Part shown: piece after piece, positions 10,114 through 18,322 of the stretch
How positions within the stretch are numbered: position 1 is the first letter of the stretch
Layout of the letters: every line of letters begins with the position of its first letter
Assembly (NCBI RefSeq): GCF_004962925.1
Contig: NZ_SUEO01000002.1
Span: 79,756-122,311 of the forward strand
From: Mesorhizobium sp.
GTDB lineage: Bacteria > Pseudomonadota > Alphaproteobacteria > Rhizobiales > Rhizobiaceae
DNA length: 42,556 nt
Reading direction: 5' to 3'
Notes under the pieces: generated by a model
Databases searched by the model: none
Told to the model about the DNA's origin: nothing
Seen by the model: only the letters and a program-made list of their open reading frames with translations
Translations under genes and position numbers: made by a program

Positions 10114-10138
10114 CACCCGGACCATGAGGTTCCGGGTG
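10114..10138 (+). promoter_or_regulatory. Hairpin in the rpsD leader
   Basis: CACCCGGA (10114-10121) and TCCGGGTG (10131-10138) form an 8-bp stem whose loop can close further with CC/GG. It ends 22 bases before the rpsD ATG, just upstream of the AAAGGG ribosome-binding site. S4 represses its own synthesis by binding leader RNA in other bacteria, so this is a candidate S4 site. Confidence 0.4.
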
Positions 10139-10160
10139 TACTGTTTTGAAAGGGAATGCG

Positions 10161-10778
10161 ATGAGCAAGCGCGAATCCGCGAAATACAAGATCGACCGCC
10201 GTCTCGGCGAAAACATCTGGGGCCGCCCGAAATCCCCAGTCAACAAGCGCGAATACGGTCCCGGCCAGCACGGCCAGCGCCGTAAGGGCAAGCTTTCCGA
10301 TTTCGGCCTGCAGCTGCGTGCCAAGCAGAAGCTGAAGGGTCACTACGGCGACGTTTCGGAAAAGCAGTTCCGCAAGGTCTATGAAGAGGCGGATCGCCGC
10401 AAGGGCGACACCTCGGAGAACCTGATCGGCCTGCTCGAGTCGCGTCTCGACGCGGTCGTCTACCGTTCCAAGTTCGTGCCGACCATTTTTGCCGCTCGCC
10501 AGTTCGTCAATCACGGCCACATCAATGTCAACGGCAAGCGCGTCAACATCGGCTCGTACCGCTGCAAGCCGGGCGACGTCATCGAAGTGCGCGAAAAGTC
10601 GAAGCAGCTGGTGATCGTCCTGGAATCGGTAGGCCTGGCCGAGCGCGACGTGCCTGATTACATCGAAGTCGACCACAACAAGATGACCGCGACCTTCGGG
10701 CGCATCCCCGGCCTGTCGGATGTTCCATTCGCCGTGCAGATGGAACCGAACCTGGTCGTCGAATTCTATTCGCGCTGA
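10161..10778 (+). CDS. rpsD: 30S ribosomal protein S4
   Basis: S4 nucleates assembly of the 30S body by binding 16S rRNA. The 205-residue protein begins [21 protein letters not shown]. It has the S4 RNA-binding domain in the middle ([41 protein letters not shown]). The N terminus lacks the zinc-binding cysteines of some S4 proteins. The ATG at 10161 is chosen because AAAGGG lies about 9 bases upstream; an upstream in-frame ATG (10146) lies before that ribosome-binding site. It is a stand-alone gene with its own terminator, as in other Rhizobiales, not part of the alpha operon. Confidence 0.97.
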   Translation: MSKRESAKYKIDRRLGENIWGRPKSPVNKREYGPGQHGQRRKGKLSDFGLQLRAKQKLKGHYGDVSEKQFRKVYEEADRRKGDTSENLIGLLESRLDAVVYRSKFVPTIFAARQFVNHGHINVNGKRVNIGSYRCKPGDVIEVREKSKQLVIVLESVGLAERDVPDYIEVDHNKMTATFGRIPGLSDVPFAVQMEPNLVVEFYSR

Positions 10779-10805
10779 TCGATTTCAGCGTCTGCAATAC
10801 CACCG

Positions 10806-10835
10806 AAGGCCGCCGTCGAGGCGGCCTTTTCTTTT
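10806..10835 (+). terminator. rpsD terminator
   Basis: AAGGCCGCC (10806-10814) pairs with GGCGGCCTT (10820-10828) around GTCGA and is followed by TTCTTTT. It is a textbook intrinsic terminator 27 bases past the rpsD stop. Confidence 0.9.
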
Positions 10836-10836
10836 G

Positions 10837-10872
10837 GCATCCGAAAATCGATTTCGATTTTCGGGCCGATGC
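10837..10872. repeat. Rhizobial palindromic element, short form
   Basis: CCGAAAATCGA (10841-10851) and TCGATTTTCGG (10854-10864) are perfect inverted repeats, flanked by GCATC and GATGC. The CCGAAAA...TTTTCGG core with outer GCAT/ATGC arms resembles the intergenic palindromes scattered through Rhizobiales genomes. A longer member is present at 34234-34281. Confidence 0.6.
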
Positions 10873-10913
10873 GCTAATCCGGGCAGCAACAAGGATTTTG
10901 AGGCCGACGCGCC

Positions 10914-11807
10914 ATGAACATGCTGCCAGACGCCAAAGCACTTGAACCGATTGCCGATGCCGCAGGCGGCTTTCATCCGCTGTTTGCCGATGTGCCGTCC
11001 TCCGTCGAGTTCAACAAGCTGCGCAAACGTCTGCTGCGTCTCGCCCGTCAGGCGATCGACGATTTTTCGATGGCGATTTCAGGTGATCGCTGGCTCGTCG
11101 CGTTGTCGGGCGGCAAGGATTCCTACGGTCTGCTCGCTTTGCTGCTCGACCTCAAATGGCGCGGGCTGCTGCCGGTCGAGCTGTTGGCCTGCAATCTCGA
11201 CCAGGGCCAACCGAACTTTCCAAAACACATATTGCCCGACTATCTGAATAAATATGCCATTCCGCACCGCATCGAATATCGGGACACCTATTCGGTGGTG
11301 ACCGACAAGATCGCCGAGGGCAACACCTATTGCTCGCTGTGCTCGCGGCTCAGGCGCGGCCATCTCTACCGCATCGCGCGGGAGGAGGGTTGCTCGGCAC
11401 TGGTGCTCGGACACCACCGAGAGGACATACTAGAAACCTTTTTCATGAACCTGTTCCATGGCGGCCGGCTCGCAGCCATGCCGCCAAAACTGCTCAACGA
11501 CGACGGCGACGTCATGGTGCTGCGGCCGCTCGCCTATTGCGCCGAGGCCGATCTCGAAAAATTCGCCGGCGCCATGAAATTCCCGATCATCCCGTGCGAT
11601 CTGTGCGGCAGCCAGGATGGCTTGCAGCGCAACGCGATGAAGGTGATGCTCGACGACTTGGAAAAGCGCATGCCCGGCCGCAAAGACACGATGATCCACG
11701 CCATGACCAATGTGCGGCCCTCGCATCTGCTCGACAGAAAGCTGTTCGATTTCGCCGCCCTCAACGAGACCCTCACCACAAGGCAAGACGCTCCCGATGA
11801 CATTTGA
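10914..11807 (+). CDS. ttcA: tRNA 2-thiocytidine(32) synthetase TtcA
   Basis: TtcA adds sulphur to cytidine 32 of certain tRNAs, using ATP and an iron-sulphur cluster. The 297-residue product has the PP-loop ATP-binding motif SGGKDS at residues 65-70. It has the two CxxC pairs of the family, Cys140/Cys143 ([11 protein letters not shown]) and Cys228/Cys231 (CDLCGSQ). The conserved [20 protein letters not shown] segment links them. The last 11 bases overlap the next gene, which indicates co-transcription and possible translational coupling. Confidence 0.95.
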   Translation: MNMLPDAKALEPIADAAGGFHPLFADVPSSVEFNKLRKRLLRLARQAIDDFSMAISGDRWLVALSGGKDSYGLLALLLDLKWRGLLPVELLACNLDQGQPNFPKHILPDYLNKYAIPHRIEYRDTYSVVTDKIAEGNTYCSLCSRLRRGHLYRIAREEGCSALVLGHHREDILETFFMNLFHGGRLAAMPPKLLNDDGDVMVLRPLAYCAEADLEKFAGAMKFPIIPCDLCGSQDGLQRNAMKVMLDDLEKRMPGRKDTMIHAMTNVRPSHLLDRKLFDFAALNETLTTRQDAPDDI

Positions 11808-12624
11808 CGATACCGCGATCGACTGGATTGCCACCCTTCTGTCCGACGCCGCCATTGCCGAGATCATGCCGCGTTTTCGCCGGCTGGATGAGGGCGACGT
11901 CCGCCAGAAAACCTCGGCAGCCGACCTTGTGACGGAGGCCGACGTGAATGCCGAGCGGCTCATCACCGTCAGGCTGCGTGAGCGCTATCCCCAGGCGATG
12001 ATCATCGGCGAAGAGGCATGCTCCGACGATCCGGCGCTGCTCCATGGTCTCGGCGACGCCGATCTCGCCTTCGTCGTCGATCCAGTCGACGGCACCTTCA
12101 ATTTCGCCTCCGGCGTGCCGCTGTTCGGCGTCATGCTCGGCGTCGTGGTGAAGGGCGAGACCGTCGCCGGCATCATTCACGATCCCGTCGGCAAGGACTG
12201 GCTGATCGGCGCCAAGGGCGCTGGCAGCCATATACGGCATGCGCATGGCACTCTGGAGAAGGTGCATGTCGCCGAGCCTGCACCGATCTCGCAGATGACC
12301 GGCGCGGTTTCCTGGCAATACATGCCCGAGCCGGAACGGTCACGGCTGGCGCGCAACCAGACGAAATCCCTATCGCGGTTCGGCTATCGCTGCGCGGCTC
12401 ACGAATACCGCCTGCTGGCGAGCGGCCACGCCCACTTCGTCGTCTACAACAAGCTGATGCCGTGGGATCATCTGGCCGGTGTGCTGATCCATGCCGAGGC
12501 AGGTGGTTACGCGGCGCGTTTCGACGGCAGCGCTTATCTGCCTTCGCATGTCGGAGGTGGCCTTCTTGTCGCACCGGACGAAGAAAGCTGGCGCGAACTG
12601 CGCCGCGAGCTCTGGGCGGAATAG
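11797..12624 (+). CDS. Inositol-monophosphatase-family phosphatase
   Basis: A 275-residue magnesium-dependent phosphatase of the IMPase/HisN/CysQ superfamily. It shows the metal-binding Glu72-Glu73 (IIGEEA), the signature DPVDGT at residues 95-100, and [10 protein letters not shown] upstream. The C-terminal [15 protein letters not shown] carries the last metal ligand Asp. The substrate could be inositol phosphate, histidinol phosphate or 3'-phosphoadenosine phosphate; the sequence does not decide. The start ATG at 11797 overlaps the ttcA end by 11 bases; earlier in-frame starts would lie deep inside ttcA. Confidence 0.85.
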   Translation: MTFDDTAIDWIATLLSDAAIAEIMPRFRRLDEGDVRQKTSAADLVTEADVNAERLITVRLRERYPQAMIIGEEACSDDPALLHGLGDADLAFVVDPVDGTFNFASGVPLFGVMLGVVVKGETVAGIIHDPVGKDWLIGAKGAGSHIRHAHGTLEKVHVAEPAPISQMTGAVSWQYMPEPERSRLARNQTKSLSRFGYRCAAHEYRLLASGHAHFVVYNKLMPWDHLAGVLIHAEAGGYAARFDGSAYLPSHVGGGLLVAPDEESWRELRRELWAE

Positions 12625-12670
12625 GCCGTTCGGCATCGATTCGGTTCAGGCCACGCCCGACCCATCTCGA

Positions 12671-14244
12671 TTAGCCCGAGTTGCGCTCGATACCATTCCG
12701 ATTTTCCCGGTCATGCGTAGGCGGAGCTGACGCCCAGGTTTCCGCGATGGCGACTATAGCGGCATTGATCGGTCCGCTCGGAATCGTCGGCATCACTGAC
12801 GCGTCGACGATGAAGACGTTGTCGAAGCCGTTCAGCCGCAAATCCGGGTCGACGACTGCATCGGCATCCCCGCCCATCCTGCACGTGCCGGCAGGATGAT
12901 GATGTGTGGAGGCAGCGCTCGCGATGAAAGCGTCAAGATCGGCGTCCGACCGCACCGGCGATCCCGGCAGGACTTCCACGTCGCGCCACTCGTCGAGCGC
13001 TGCATGATGACCAATCGTGCGCGCCGTCTTCAATGCCAACCGGAAAACCGCCCGGTCGTGTTCGGTTTCGAGATAATGCGGGTCGATGATGGGTGCATCG
13101 TTTCGGCCCGGCCCGCTCGGTGCGATGCGCCCACGGCTGGTCGGATGGGTGACGCCGCTTAGAATCGTGAAAGCCGGCCATAGGGCGGGGCACTCAGACC
13201 CTCTGCGGCTGATGGAGCGACGACGCAGGCGAGCACGATATCGGGGCTTCCCGTCGAACGGGTCGGATCGCTGCCGTGCAGGTACATCAGCGATTCCGAG
13301 TGCTGCAGGCGCGACGGCGGCAGCGGTTTTTTGGTGCTGTAGACATTTCCAAGGACCAGCAGATGGTCCTGCAGGTTGCGGCCGACATCGCGTCGGTCGG
13401 CCAGGCAGCGTATCCCCGCTTGCTTCAGCGTATCCGCATCGCCGATGCCCGATCGCATGAGGATGAGCGGCGAGGACAGCGCGCCGGCACAAAGAACGAT
13501 CCTGTCGGCGGAGATCGTCATGCTCTCCCCGTCGCACACGACAGCCACACCCGTGGCCCGCTGGCCCTTCAGCACGAGATGCTCAACCTCGTGGGCCGTG
13601 AGCAGAGCGAGGTTCGGTCGCTCTATCACCTCCGGCGGCAGATAGGCATCGGCGACGCTCAGCCGCTTGCCGGCGCGGATGTTCAGCGAATTGGGGCTCG
13701 TGCCGGCCAGCTCGCCGCTGTTGTGGTCGGTCAGGACGGGGATCCCCATAGCCTGTCCGGCGGCCATATAGGCGCGGACGACGGGGCTGACTTCCGTATC
13801 CGGCAGATAAATATCCAACGGTCCGCTGCGGCCGCGCGACGGCGCATCGAAGGCGGTGAAAGCTTCGCTGCGGACAAAGCCCGGCAACAAGCCCGAAAAG
13901 GACCAGCGCTCGCCGCCGGCTGCCGCCCAGGGTTCGAAATCATCGGGATGACCACGCACATAGGCCATGGCATGCAGGCAGCTCGAACCGCCGACGATCT
14001 TTCCGCGTGGCCATTCATGCACGCGGTTTGCGGTAAAGGGTTGCGGCACTGTCCGATAGGCCCAGTCATAGGTGCGGCCTTGCAGCACCGTCCATTTCAG
14101 CGGGTCGGCGATATCGGGATCGGACGGCATCATCCCGGCTTCGATCAGGCCGACCTGGCAGGATCTGTCCTCGCTTAGCCGGCTAGCTATAACCGAGCCG
14201 GCAGATCCCGCGCCGACGACCAGCACGTCGAAATGACGTTTCAC
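12671..14244 (-). pseudogene. GMC-family FAD oxidase, probable pyridoxine 4-oxidase, frameshifted
   Basis: Two minus-strand frames together encode one glucose-methanol-choline oxidoreductase of about 524 residues. The N-terminal part (14244 GTG start to a stop at 13159) has the FAD motif VVGAGSAGSVIASRLSED and GKIVGGSSCLHAMAYVRG. The C-terminal part, in another frame, has the catalytic region HHHPAGTCRMGG and DASVMPTIPSGPINAAI. The frames meet near 13175-13190 in a GGGCGGGG run, consistent with loss of a single base. Everything else looks intact, so this is either a very recent mutation or a sequencing error. In M. loti a GMC pyridoxine 4-oxidase sits next to the GntR repressor of the B6 cluster, the arrangement seen here. 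If real, the shift removes the active-site half. Confidence 0.75.
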
Positions 14245-14289
14245 TTTTGAAGACCCCGCGCAGGCTGTCTGGCTAATAGGAAAACACGC

Positions 14290-14973
14290 TTATGCGGCAA
14301 AGGCGCCGGCATTCGATCGTTCCGTGATCCGTCTTTGCACGGACAGCAAATGCGCGCGCATGGCCGCCTCGGCTGCTTCGGGGTCACGCTGCGAAATTGC
14401 TTCGGCAATCAGGCGATGTTCGCCGTCGCGCTCTGCGATCCGCTTGGGGCAGGTGGGTGCCGCGGTACGTGCGATCTTCACCCGCGCATCGACGCCGACC
14501 TGGCGCAGCATCTTGTAGAATTCGGCGGCAAGATGGTTGCGGGCGGCAGCAACGATGGCGGAATGAAATGCGAAATCGACCGCGCCCGACGAGGCATTCT
14601 CCGGCGTTGTGGCTGCATCGATGATCCGGGCGGTCTCGAACGAGGAGGCGCGCAGCGATGCCAGCCGGGCGAGGCCCGGCTCCATCAGCAGGCGCAATTC
14701 CAGAACCTCGATTGGATTGGTTACCCTGACAAGCTCCTCGCCATATCGGGGCAAGGCGGTTGGCGCACGCCTGGCGCGCGCCGGTTTCAAATCGCCTGAC
14801 TGACGCAGCACCTCGAGCGCCTTGCGAAGCTGGTGGCGCTTCACGTTCAGATGTTCGGCAAGGTCACGCTCGGAAGGCAGCTTGCCGCCACCCTGTTGCA
14901 ACCGGCGGACCGCTGCAATGATGTCGTCGAGGTCCGACGGTACGATCTGCGGCTCGAATGCGTTCAAAACCAA
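14290..14973 (-). CDS. GntR/FadR-type repressor of the vitamin B6 cluster
   Basis: A 227-residue transcription factor with an N-terminal winged helix-turn-helix (about residues 15-66, with KLPSERDLAEHLNVKRHQLRKALE split across helices). The C-terminal helical FCD ligand-binding domain has the metal/ligand His residues in FHSAIVAAARNHLA and EHRLIAEAI. By position, beside the pyridoxine-oxidase-like gene and divergent from the catabolic operon, it corresponds to the GntR repressor known to control B6 degradation in M. loti. It probably represses both itself and the divergent genes through the repeated AACCAACTCAACC motif. The inducer is presumably a B6 catabolite. The function is inferred from family and context. 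Confidence 0.8.
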   Translation of the reverse strand: MVLNAFEPQIVPSDLDDIIAAVRRLQQGGGKLPSERDLAEHLNVKRHQLRKALEVLRQSGDLKPARARRAPTALPRYGEELVRVTNPIEVLELRLLMEPGLARLASLRASSFETARIIDAATTPENASSGAVDFAFHSAIVAAARNHLAAEFYKMLRQVGVDARVKIARTAAPTCPKRIAERDGEHRLIAEAISQRDPEAAEAAMRAHLLSVQRRITERSNAGAFAA

Positions 14974-15015
14974 ATCTCCTGTCTGATCGGCAGCCGCCGA
15001 CTCAACGTCCCGATA

Positions 15016-15026
15016 TCACATTGTGA
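15016..15026. promoter_or_regulatory. 11-bp palindrome TCACATTGTGA near the repressor start
   Basis: TCACA-T-TGTGA is a perfect palindrome 43 bases upstream of the GntR-type gene, within the divergent intergenic region. It could be a second operator or a binding site for another dimeric regulator. Support is the symmetry alone. Confidence 0.3.
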
Positions 15027-15050
15027 CGTGGAATCGATGAACACGGCATT

Positions 15051-15067
15051 CAACCAACTCAACCAAT
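15051..15067. promoter_or_regulatory. Putative B6-repressor operator, copy 1
   Basis: CAACCAACTCAACCAAT lies in the divergent region between the GntR-type repressor and the GMC dehydrogenase. Its core AACCAACTCAACC (15052-15064) recurs as an exact reverse complement at 17051-17063, before the cupin gene. Sharing between two promoters of the cluster makes it the best operator candidate. Confidence 0.6.
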
Positions 15068-15179
15068 CTACATCTGCGCCGGGTGGTTGACAACACCAGT
15101 TGCGCGATGGTTGAGTGCGGCAGTTGTTTCTTTGACGGCTCACATCTCGGTGGGGCCGTCCTTCTCCCGAGGACTGTGC

Positions 15180-16808
15180 ATGCCGTTTGGGGAAACATTT
15201 GACTATGTCATTGTCGGAGCCGGGTCGGCCGGTTGCGTGCTTGCCAACCGCCTGAGCGAAGATCCTGATGTTTCCGTGCTGCTCCTGGAAGCCGGGGATT
15301 GGGATCGCGATCCGATGATCCACATCCCGCTCGGCTGGGGCAAGATCCTGACCGAGCGCCGTCACGACTGGATGTATTTCTGCGAGCCGGAGGCCAATGT
15401 CGGCGGGCGTAAAGTCGAATGCGCGCGCGGCAAGGTCATCGGCGGCTCCTCCTCCACCAACGCCATGGCCTATGTGCGTGGCAATCGCGGCGACTATGAT
15501 CGCTGGGCAGCCAGCGGCCTCACCGATTGGTCGTTCGACAAGGTGCTGCCCTATTTCAAGAAGCAGGAGCGCTGGGAAAAGGGTGAGAGCGACTATCGCG
15601 GCGGCAGCGGTCCTCTGAACACCCAGTTCTGCCGCTACAAGGACGAGCTGATCGATGCTTTCGCCGCGGCCAGCCGGGATGCGGGATATCCCCAGACCGA
15701 CGACTATAATGGCGCCATGCAGGAAGGTTTTGGCCGCCTGCAGATGACGATCGCAAACGGCCGCCGGTGTTCGACCGCGTCCGCCTATCTGCGCCCCGCC
15801 ATGCGCCGCAGCAATGTCAAGGTGCTGACCGGCGCGCTGGCGACGCGGATCCTGCTGAAGGATGGGCGCGCGACCGGCATAGCCTATACCAGAGGCGGCG
15901 CTACCCACCAGGTTTTGGCGCGGCGTGAGGTCCTGCTTGCCGGCGGCGTCATCAATACGCCTCAGCTGCTGATGCTGTCGGGGATCGGCGATAGCGACGA
16001 GCTCGCCGCGCACGGCATCGAGACGAAAGTCGACCGTCCGCAGGTCGGCAAGAACCTGCAGGACCATGTTTCGGTGATCTTGATGTATCGGCGCAAGCAG
16101 CCGGGACCATTCCTTAAAATGATGCGGGCCGATCGTATCGGGCTGGATTTTGTCAAGACCTATCTCACCGGTAAGGGCTTTTCTGGCGATGTGCCAGGCG
16201 GGGTCGTGGCATTCCTGAAAAGCGATGCAAGCCGGCCATTGCCGGACGTCCAGCTGCTTTTCACCGCTGCACCGCTTGCCGCATGGCCTTACCTGTCGCC
16301 ATTCAAGGCGCCGTTCGCCGATGGTTTTGCGACCCGCATCGTCGCCGTCCAGCCGGAGAGCAGAGGGAGCGTGAAGCTGGCATCGAGCGATCCGTCGGCG
16401 GCGCCGCTGATCCACCAGAATTTCCTGTCTTCGCCGCGTGACTGGCAGTCGCTTCGCGCCGGCTTCCGCGTGGCGCGCAACCTCGCTGCCCAACCGTCGA
16501 TGACGCCGTTTATCGCCTCGGAATTCTTTCCGGGGCCGCAATGCCAGAGTGACGACGAGATCGATGAGCATATTCGCAAGACCTCGATCACCGTGCACCA
16601 TCCCGGCGGTACCTGTCGCATGGGCGTCGACACCGGGTCGGTGGTCGATTCCGAACTGCGGGTGCGCGGTGTTGCCGGTCTTCGCGCTGTGGATGCTTCC
16701 GTGATGCCGGACCTCGTCTGCGGCAACATCAATGCGGCGGTCATCATGATCGCTGAAAAGGCCTCGGACCTGATCCGCAGCCGTGCCGAACAAAGCATGG
16801 CCGCCTGA
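15180..16808 (+). CDS. GMC-family FAD dehydrogenase, probable 4-pyridoxate dehydrogenase
   Basis: A 542-residue glucose-methanol-choline oxidoreductase. The FAD-binding motif is at residues 10-18 (VIVGAGSAG); [18 protein letters not shown] is the family signature; the active-site His lies in [10 protein letters not shown] near residue 475, followed by [17 protein letters not shown]. From knowledge of the M. loti pathway, the membrane-associated FAD enzyme oxidising the 5-hydroxymethyl of 4-pyridoxate to the aldehyde is a GMC protein in this cluster. The position next to the repressor fits that role. A choline or other alcohol dehydrogenase remains possible. The ATG at 15180 follows a CCGAGGA ribosome-binding site and places the FAD fold at the N terminus. 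Confidence 0.75.
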   Translation: MPFGETFDYVIVGAGSAGCVLANRLSEDPDVSVLLLEAGDWDRDPMIHIPLGWGKILTERRHDWMYFCEPEANVGGRKVECARGKVIGGSSSTNAMAYVRGNRGDYDRWAASGLTDWSFDKVLPYFKKQERWEKGESDYRGGSGPLNTQFCRYKDELIDAFAAASRDAGYPQTDDYNGAMQEGFGRLQMTIANGRRCSTASAYLRPAMRRSNVKVLTGALATRILLKDGRATGIAYTRGGATHQVLARREVLLAGGVINTPQLLMLSGIGDSDELAAHGIETKVDRPQVGKNLQDHVSVILMYRRKQPGPFLKMMRADRIGLDFVKTYLTGKGFSGDVPGGVVAFLKSDASRPLPDVQLLFTAAPLAAWPYLSPFKAPFADGFATRIVAVQPESRGSVKLASSDPSAAPLIHQNFLSSPRDWQSLRAGFRVARNLAAQPSMTPFIASEFFPGPQCQSDDEIDEHIRKTSITVHHPGGTCRMGVDTGSVVDSELRVRGVAGLRAVDASVMPDLVCGNINAAVIMIAEKASDLIRSRAEQSMAA

Positions 16809-16824
16809 CCGGTAGCGCCCGGCA

Positions 16825-16848
16825 TTCAACCAAAATCCTTTGGTTGAA
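16825..16848. repeat. Perfect 10-bp inverted repeat after the GMC gene
   Basis: TTCAACCAAA (16825-16834) and TTTGGTTGAA (16839-16848) flank ATCC. It starts 17 bases past the GMC stop. It can form a hairpin but lacks a T tract; the arms contain the same CAACCA element as the putative operators, so it may bind the repressor. Confidence 0.55.
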
Positions 16849-17050
16849 AGAAAAATTCGAGTTGGTTGGGTCGCCGAGCAATTGCTACGGCCGCGGTAGC
16901 TTGATCTGCATCTGCCGAATTATCCGTTTTCTCGCACATTTCTGAGTTTTTCTGCCGCTTTTCGTGGCATTTGCCTTTCAGAAGAGCTCTCAACCAAAAA
17001 CTTCAAAAATTCTCAGTTTTGGGATTGTCGAGCAAAACCAATCCGAATAC

Positions 17051-17063
17051 GGTTGAGTTGGTT
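17051..17063. promoter_or_regulatory. Putative B6-repressor operator, copy 2
   Basis: GGTTGAGTTGGTT is the exact reverse complement of 15052-15064. It lies 35 bases before the cupin ATG, where it could overlap the promoter or leader of the operon that runs to 24272. Further half-site-like CAACCA/TGGTTG elements occur at 16859-16871 and near 16989-16999. Confidence 0.6.
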
Positions 17064-17097
17064 AAACGCATTTTCTTCGCGAAGAGAGGTGTCAGAC

Positions 17098-18249
17098 ATG
17101 TCCATGGCGCAACCAGCAGACCTTACCGTCACCAACAAGAAGGCCGCGCTGAAGGGTCTCTATGACGCCCTCTACGAAAAGAACATGTTTCCGTTCTGGG
17201 CGACATCGGAAGGCGTCGATCACGACGAGATCAAGCAGCTCATGGCGACGTCGAAGGCGATCCCCTTCGTCTGGTCCTATGCCGATATCGAGCCGCTGCT
17301 GCAGCGCGCCGCCGAACTGGTGACCATGGACGATAGCGAGCGCCGCTCGCTGATCCTGGTCAATCCGGGTCTTGCGCCCAAGCGCGCATCGGTCAGCACC
17401 ATGTACACCGCCTACCGCCTGAACGATCCGGACGAGATCATGCCGCCGCACAAGCATTCGCCGAGCGCCATCCGTTTTGGCCTGACCGGCAAAGGCAACT
17501 TTACCGGCGTTGAAGGCGAGGATGTGGTTTTCGGCCCTGGCGACATGGTGCTGACACCGAACGACGCCTGGCACAATCACGGCACGGTTGGCGGCGAACA
17601 GGCAGTCAACCTTTCGGTTCTCGACCTGCCGCTGGTCGAGACACTGCACGCCGTGCATTTCGACCACAAATACACCGAGATGGTCGACGGCAAGGAAGTC
17701 GAGAAAAAGGTGCAGACCGCCCGTTTCCCGAGCGACTATTCGCAGCGCATCTACGGCGAGGGCGGCCTGATGCCGCGCTTCGTCGATCACAAGCGCGGCG
17801 GTGGCCTGTCGTCGCCGATGTATGTCTATCGCTGGGAGAAGATGGAAGCGATCCTCGATGCCCACAAGGATTGGGACGGCGACCCGCACGAAGGCATCGT
17901 CATCGACTATGTCGACCCCACCACCGGCGGCCCGGTCTTCCACACGATCAACTTCTACGTCCAGATGTTGCGGCCCGGAGAGAAGACGCTGCCGCAGCGC
18001 GAGACCGCCAGCCTGCTGTTGGCGCCGTTCCGCGGCAATGGCCATTCGATCATCGACGGCAAGCGCTACGACTGGAACCAGTTCGACACGATCGCCATAC
18101 CCGGTGGTTCCTGGGTCGAGCACGTCAACGGCTCCTCGTCCGAGCCGGTCATCTTCTTCGGCGCGACCGATGCGCCGACCCAGAAGGCGCTGCTCCTCTA
18201 CAAGCGCTGGGGCCGCAACCAGGCCGGCGATCTGCTCCGCATCGTCTAG
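17098..18249 (+). CDS. Cupin ring-cleavage dioxygenase, gentisate/salicylate 1,2-dioxygenase family
   Basis: A 383-residue bicupin protein. The N-terminal cupin keeps the iron ligands His118 and His120 (PPHKHSPSAIRF), Arg126 and the later His161 (WHNHG), the pattern of gentisate, salicylate and 1-hydroxy-2-naphthoate dioxygenases. The C-terminal cupin (about residues 290-360) has PQRET in place of HxH and appears vestigial, as is common in this family. These enzymes split a ring between a hydroxylated carbon and the neighbouring carboxylated carbon using Fe(II) and O2. In this B6 cluster the likely substrate is a hydroxypyridine carboxylate, perhaps HMPDC; that is inference. The ATG at 17098 follows GAGAGG. 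It heads a tightly spaced operon. Confidence 0.8.
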   Translation: MSMAQPADLTVTNKKAALKGLYDALYEKNMFPFWATSEGVDHDEIKQLMATSKAIPFVWSYADIEPLLQRAAELVTMDDSERRSLILVNPGLAPKRASVSTMYTAYRLNDPDEIMPPHKHSPSAIRFGLTGKGNFTGVEGEDVVFGPGDMVLTPNDAWHNHGTVGGEQAVNLSVLDLPLVETLHAVHFDHKYTEMVDGKEVEKKVQTARFPSDYSQRIYGEGGLMPRFVDHKRGGGLSSPMYVYRWEKMEAILDAHKDWDGDPHEGIVIDYVDPTTGGPVFHTINFYVQMLRPGEKTLPQRETASLLLAPFRGNGHSIIDGKRYDWNQFDTIAIPGGSWVEHVNGSSSEPVIFFGATDAPTQKALLLYKRWGRNQAGDLLRIV

Positions 18250-18265
18250 TTTTGCAGCGGAAACT

Positions 18266-18291
18266 GTCCGCGCCGCCACTGTGGCGCGGAC
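18266..18291 (+). repeat. Intercistronic hairpin between the cupin and LVIVD genes
   Basis: GTCCGCGCC (18266-18274) pairs with GGCGCGGAC (18283-18291) over an 8-base loop, in the 73-base gap after the cupin gene. No T tract follows, so it more likely protects the upstream mRNA or attenuates transcription than fully terminates it. Confidence 0.45.
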
Positions 18292-18322
18292 GCCGAAAAA
18301 GACGTTTCAGCAGCAAGGGCGT

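Larger units (their letters stand above)
9782..10160. other. 379-base gap upstream of rpsD: orphan terminator, hairpins, no convincing gene
   Basis: No reading frame here has a recognisable protein or a good start site. The region holds a terminator-like hairpin on the plus strand (9946-9975). A bulged stem-loop follows at 9983-10018 (CAAGAC/GTCTTG and TGGGAA/TTCCCA arms), then the rpsD leader hairpin (10114-10138). An in-frame stretch ending at a TAA near 9921 has codon-like composition but no start; it may be a gene remnant. Confidence 0.5.

Noticed and set aside
14964..16829. 621-codon minus-strand open frame opposite the GMC dehydrogenase
   Set aside because: It is an antisense shadow: composition rich in Arg/His/Gly, no domains, and the plus strand encodes a full GMC protein.
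17098..18249. Simple gentisate degradation operon
   Set aside because: A fumarylpyruvate hydrolase and a 3- or 5-hydroxylase feeding gentisate are absent, and the neighbours belong to vitamin B6 catabolism, so a plain gentisate pathway is not supported.
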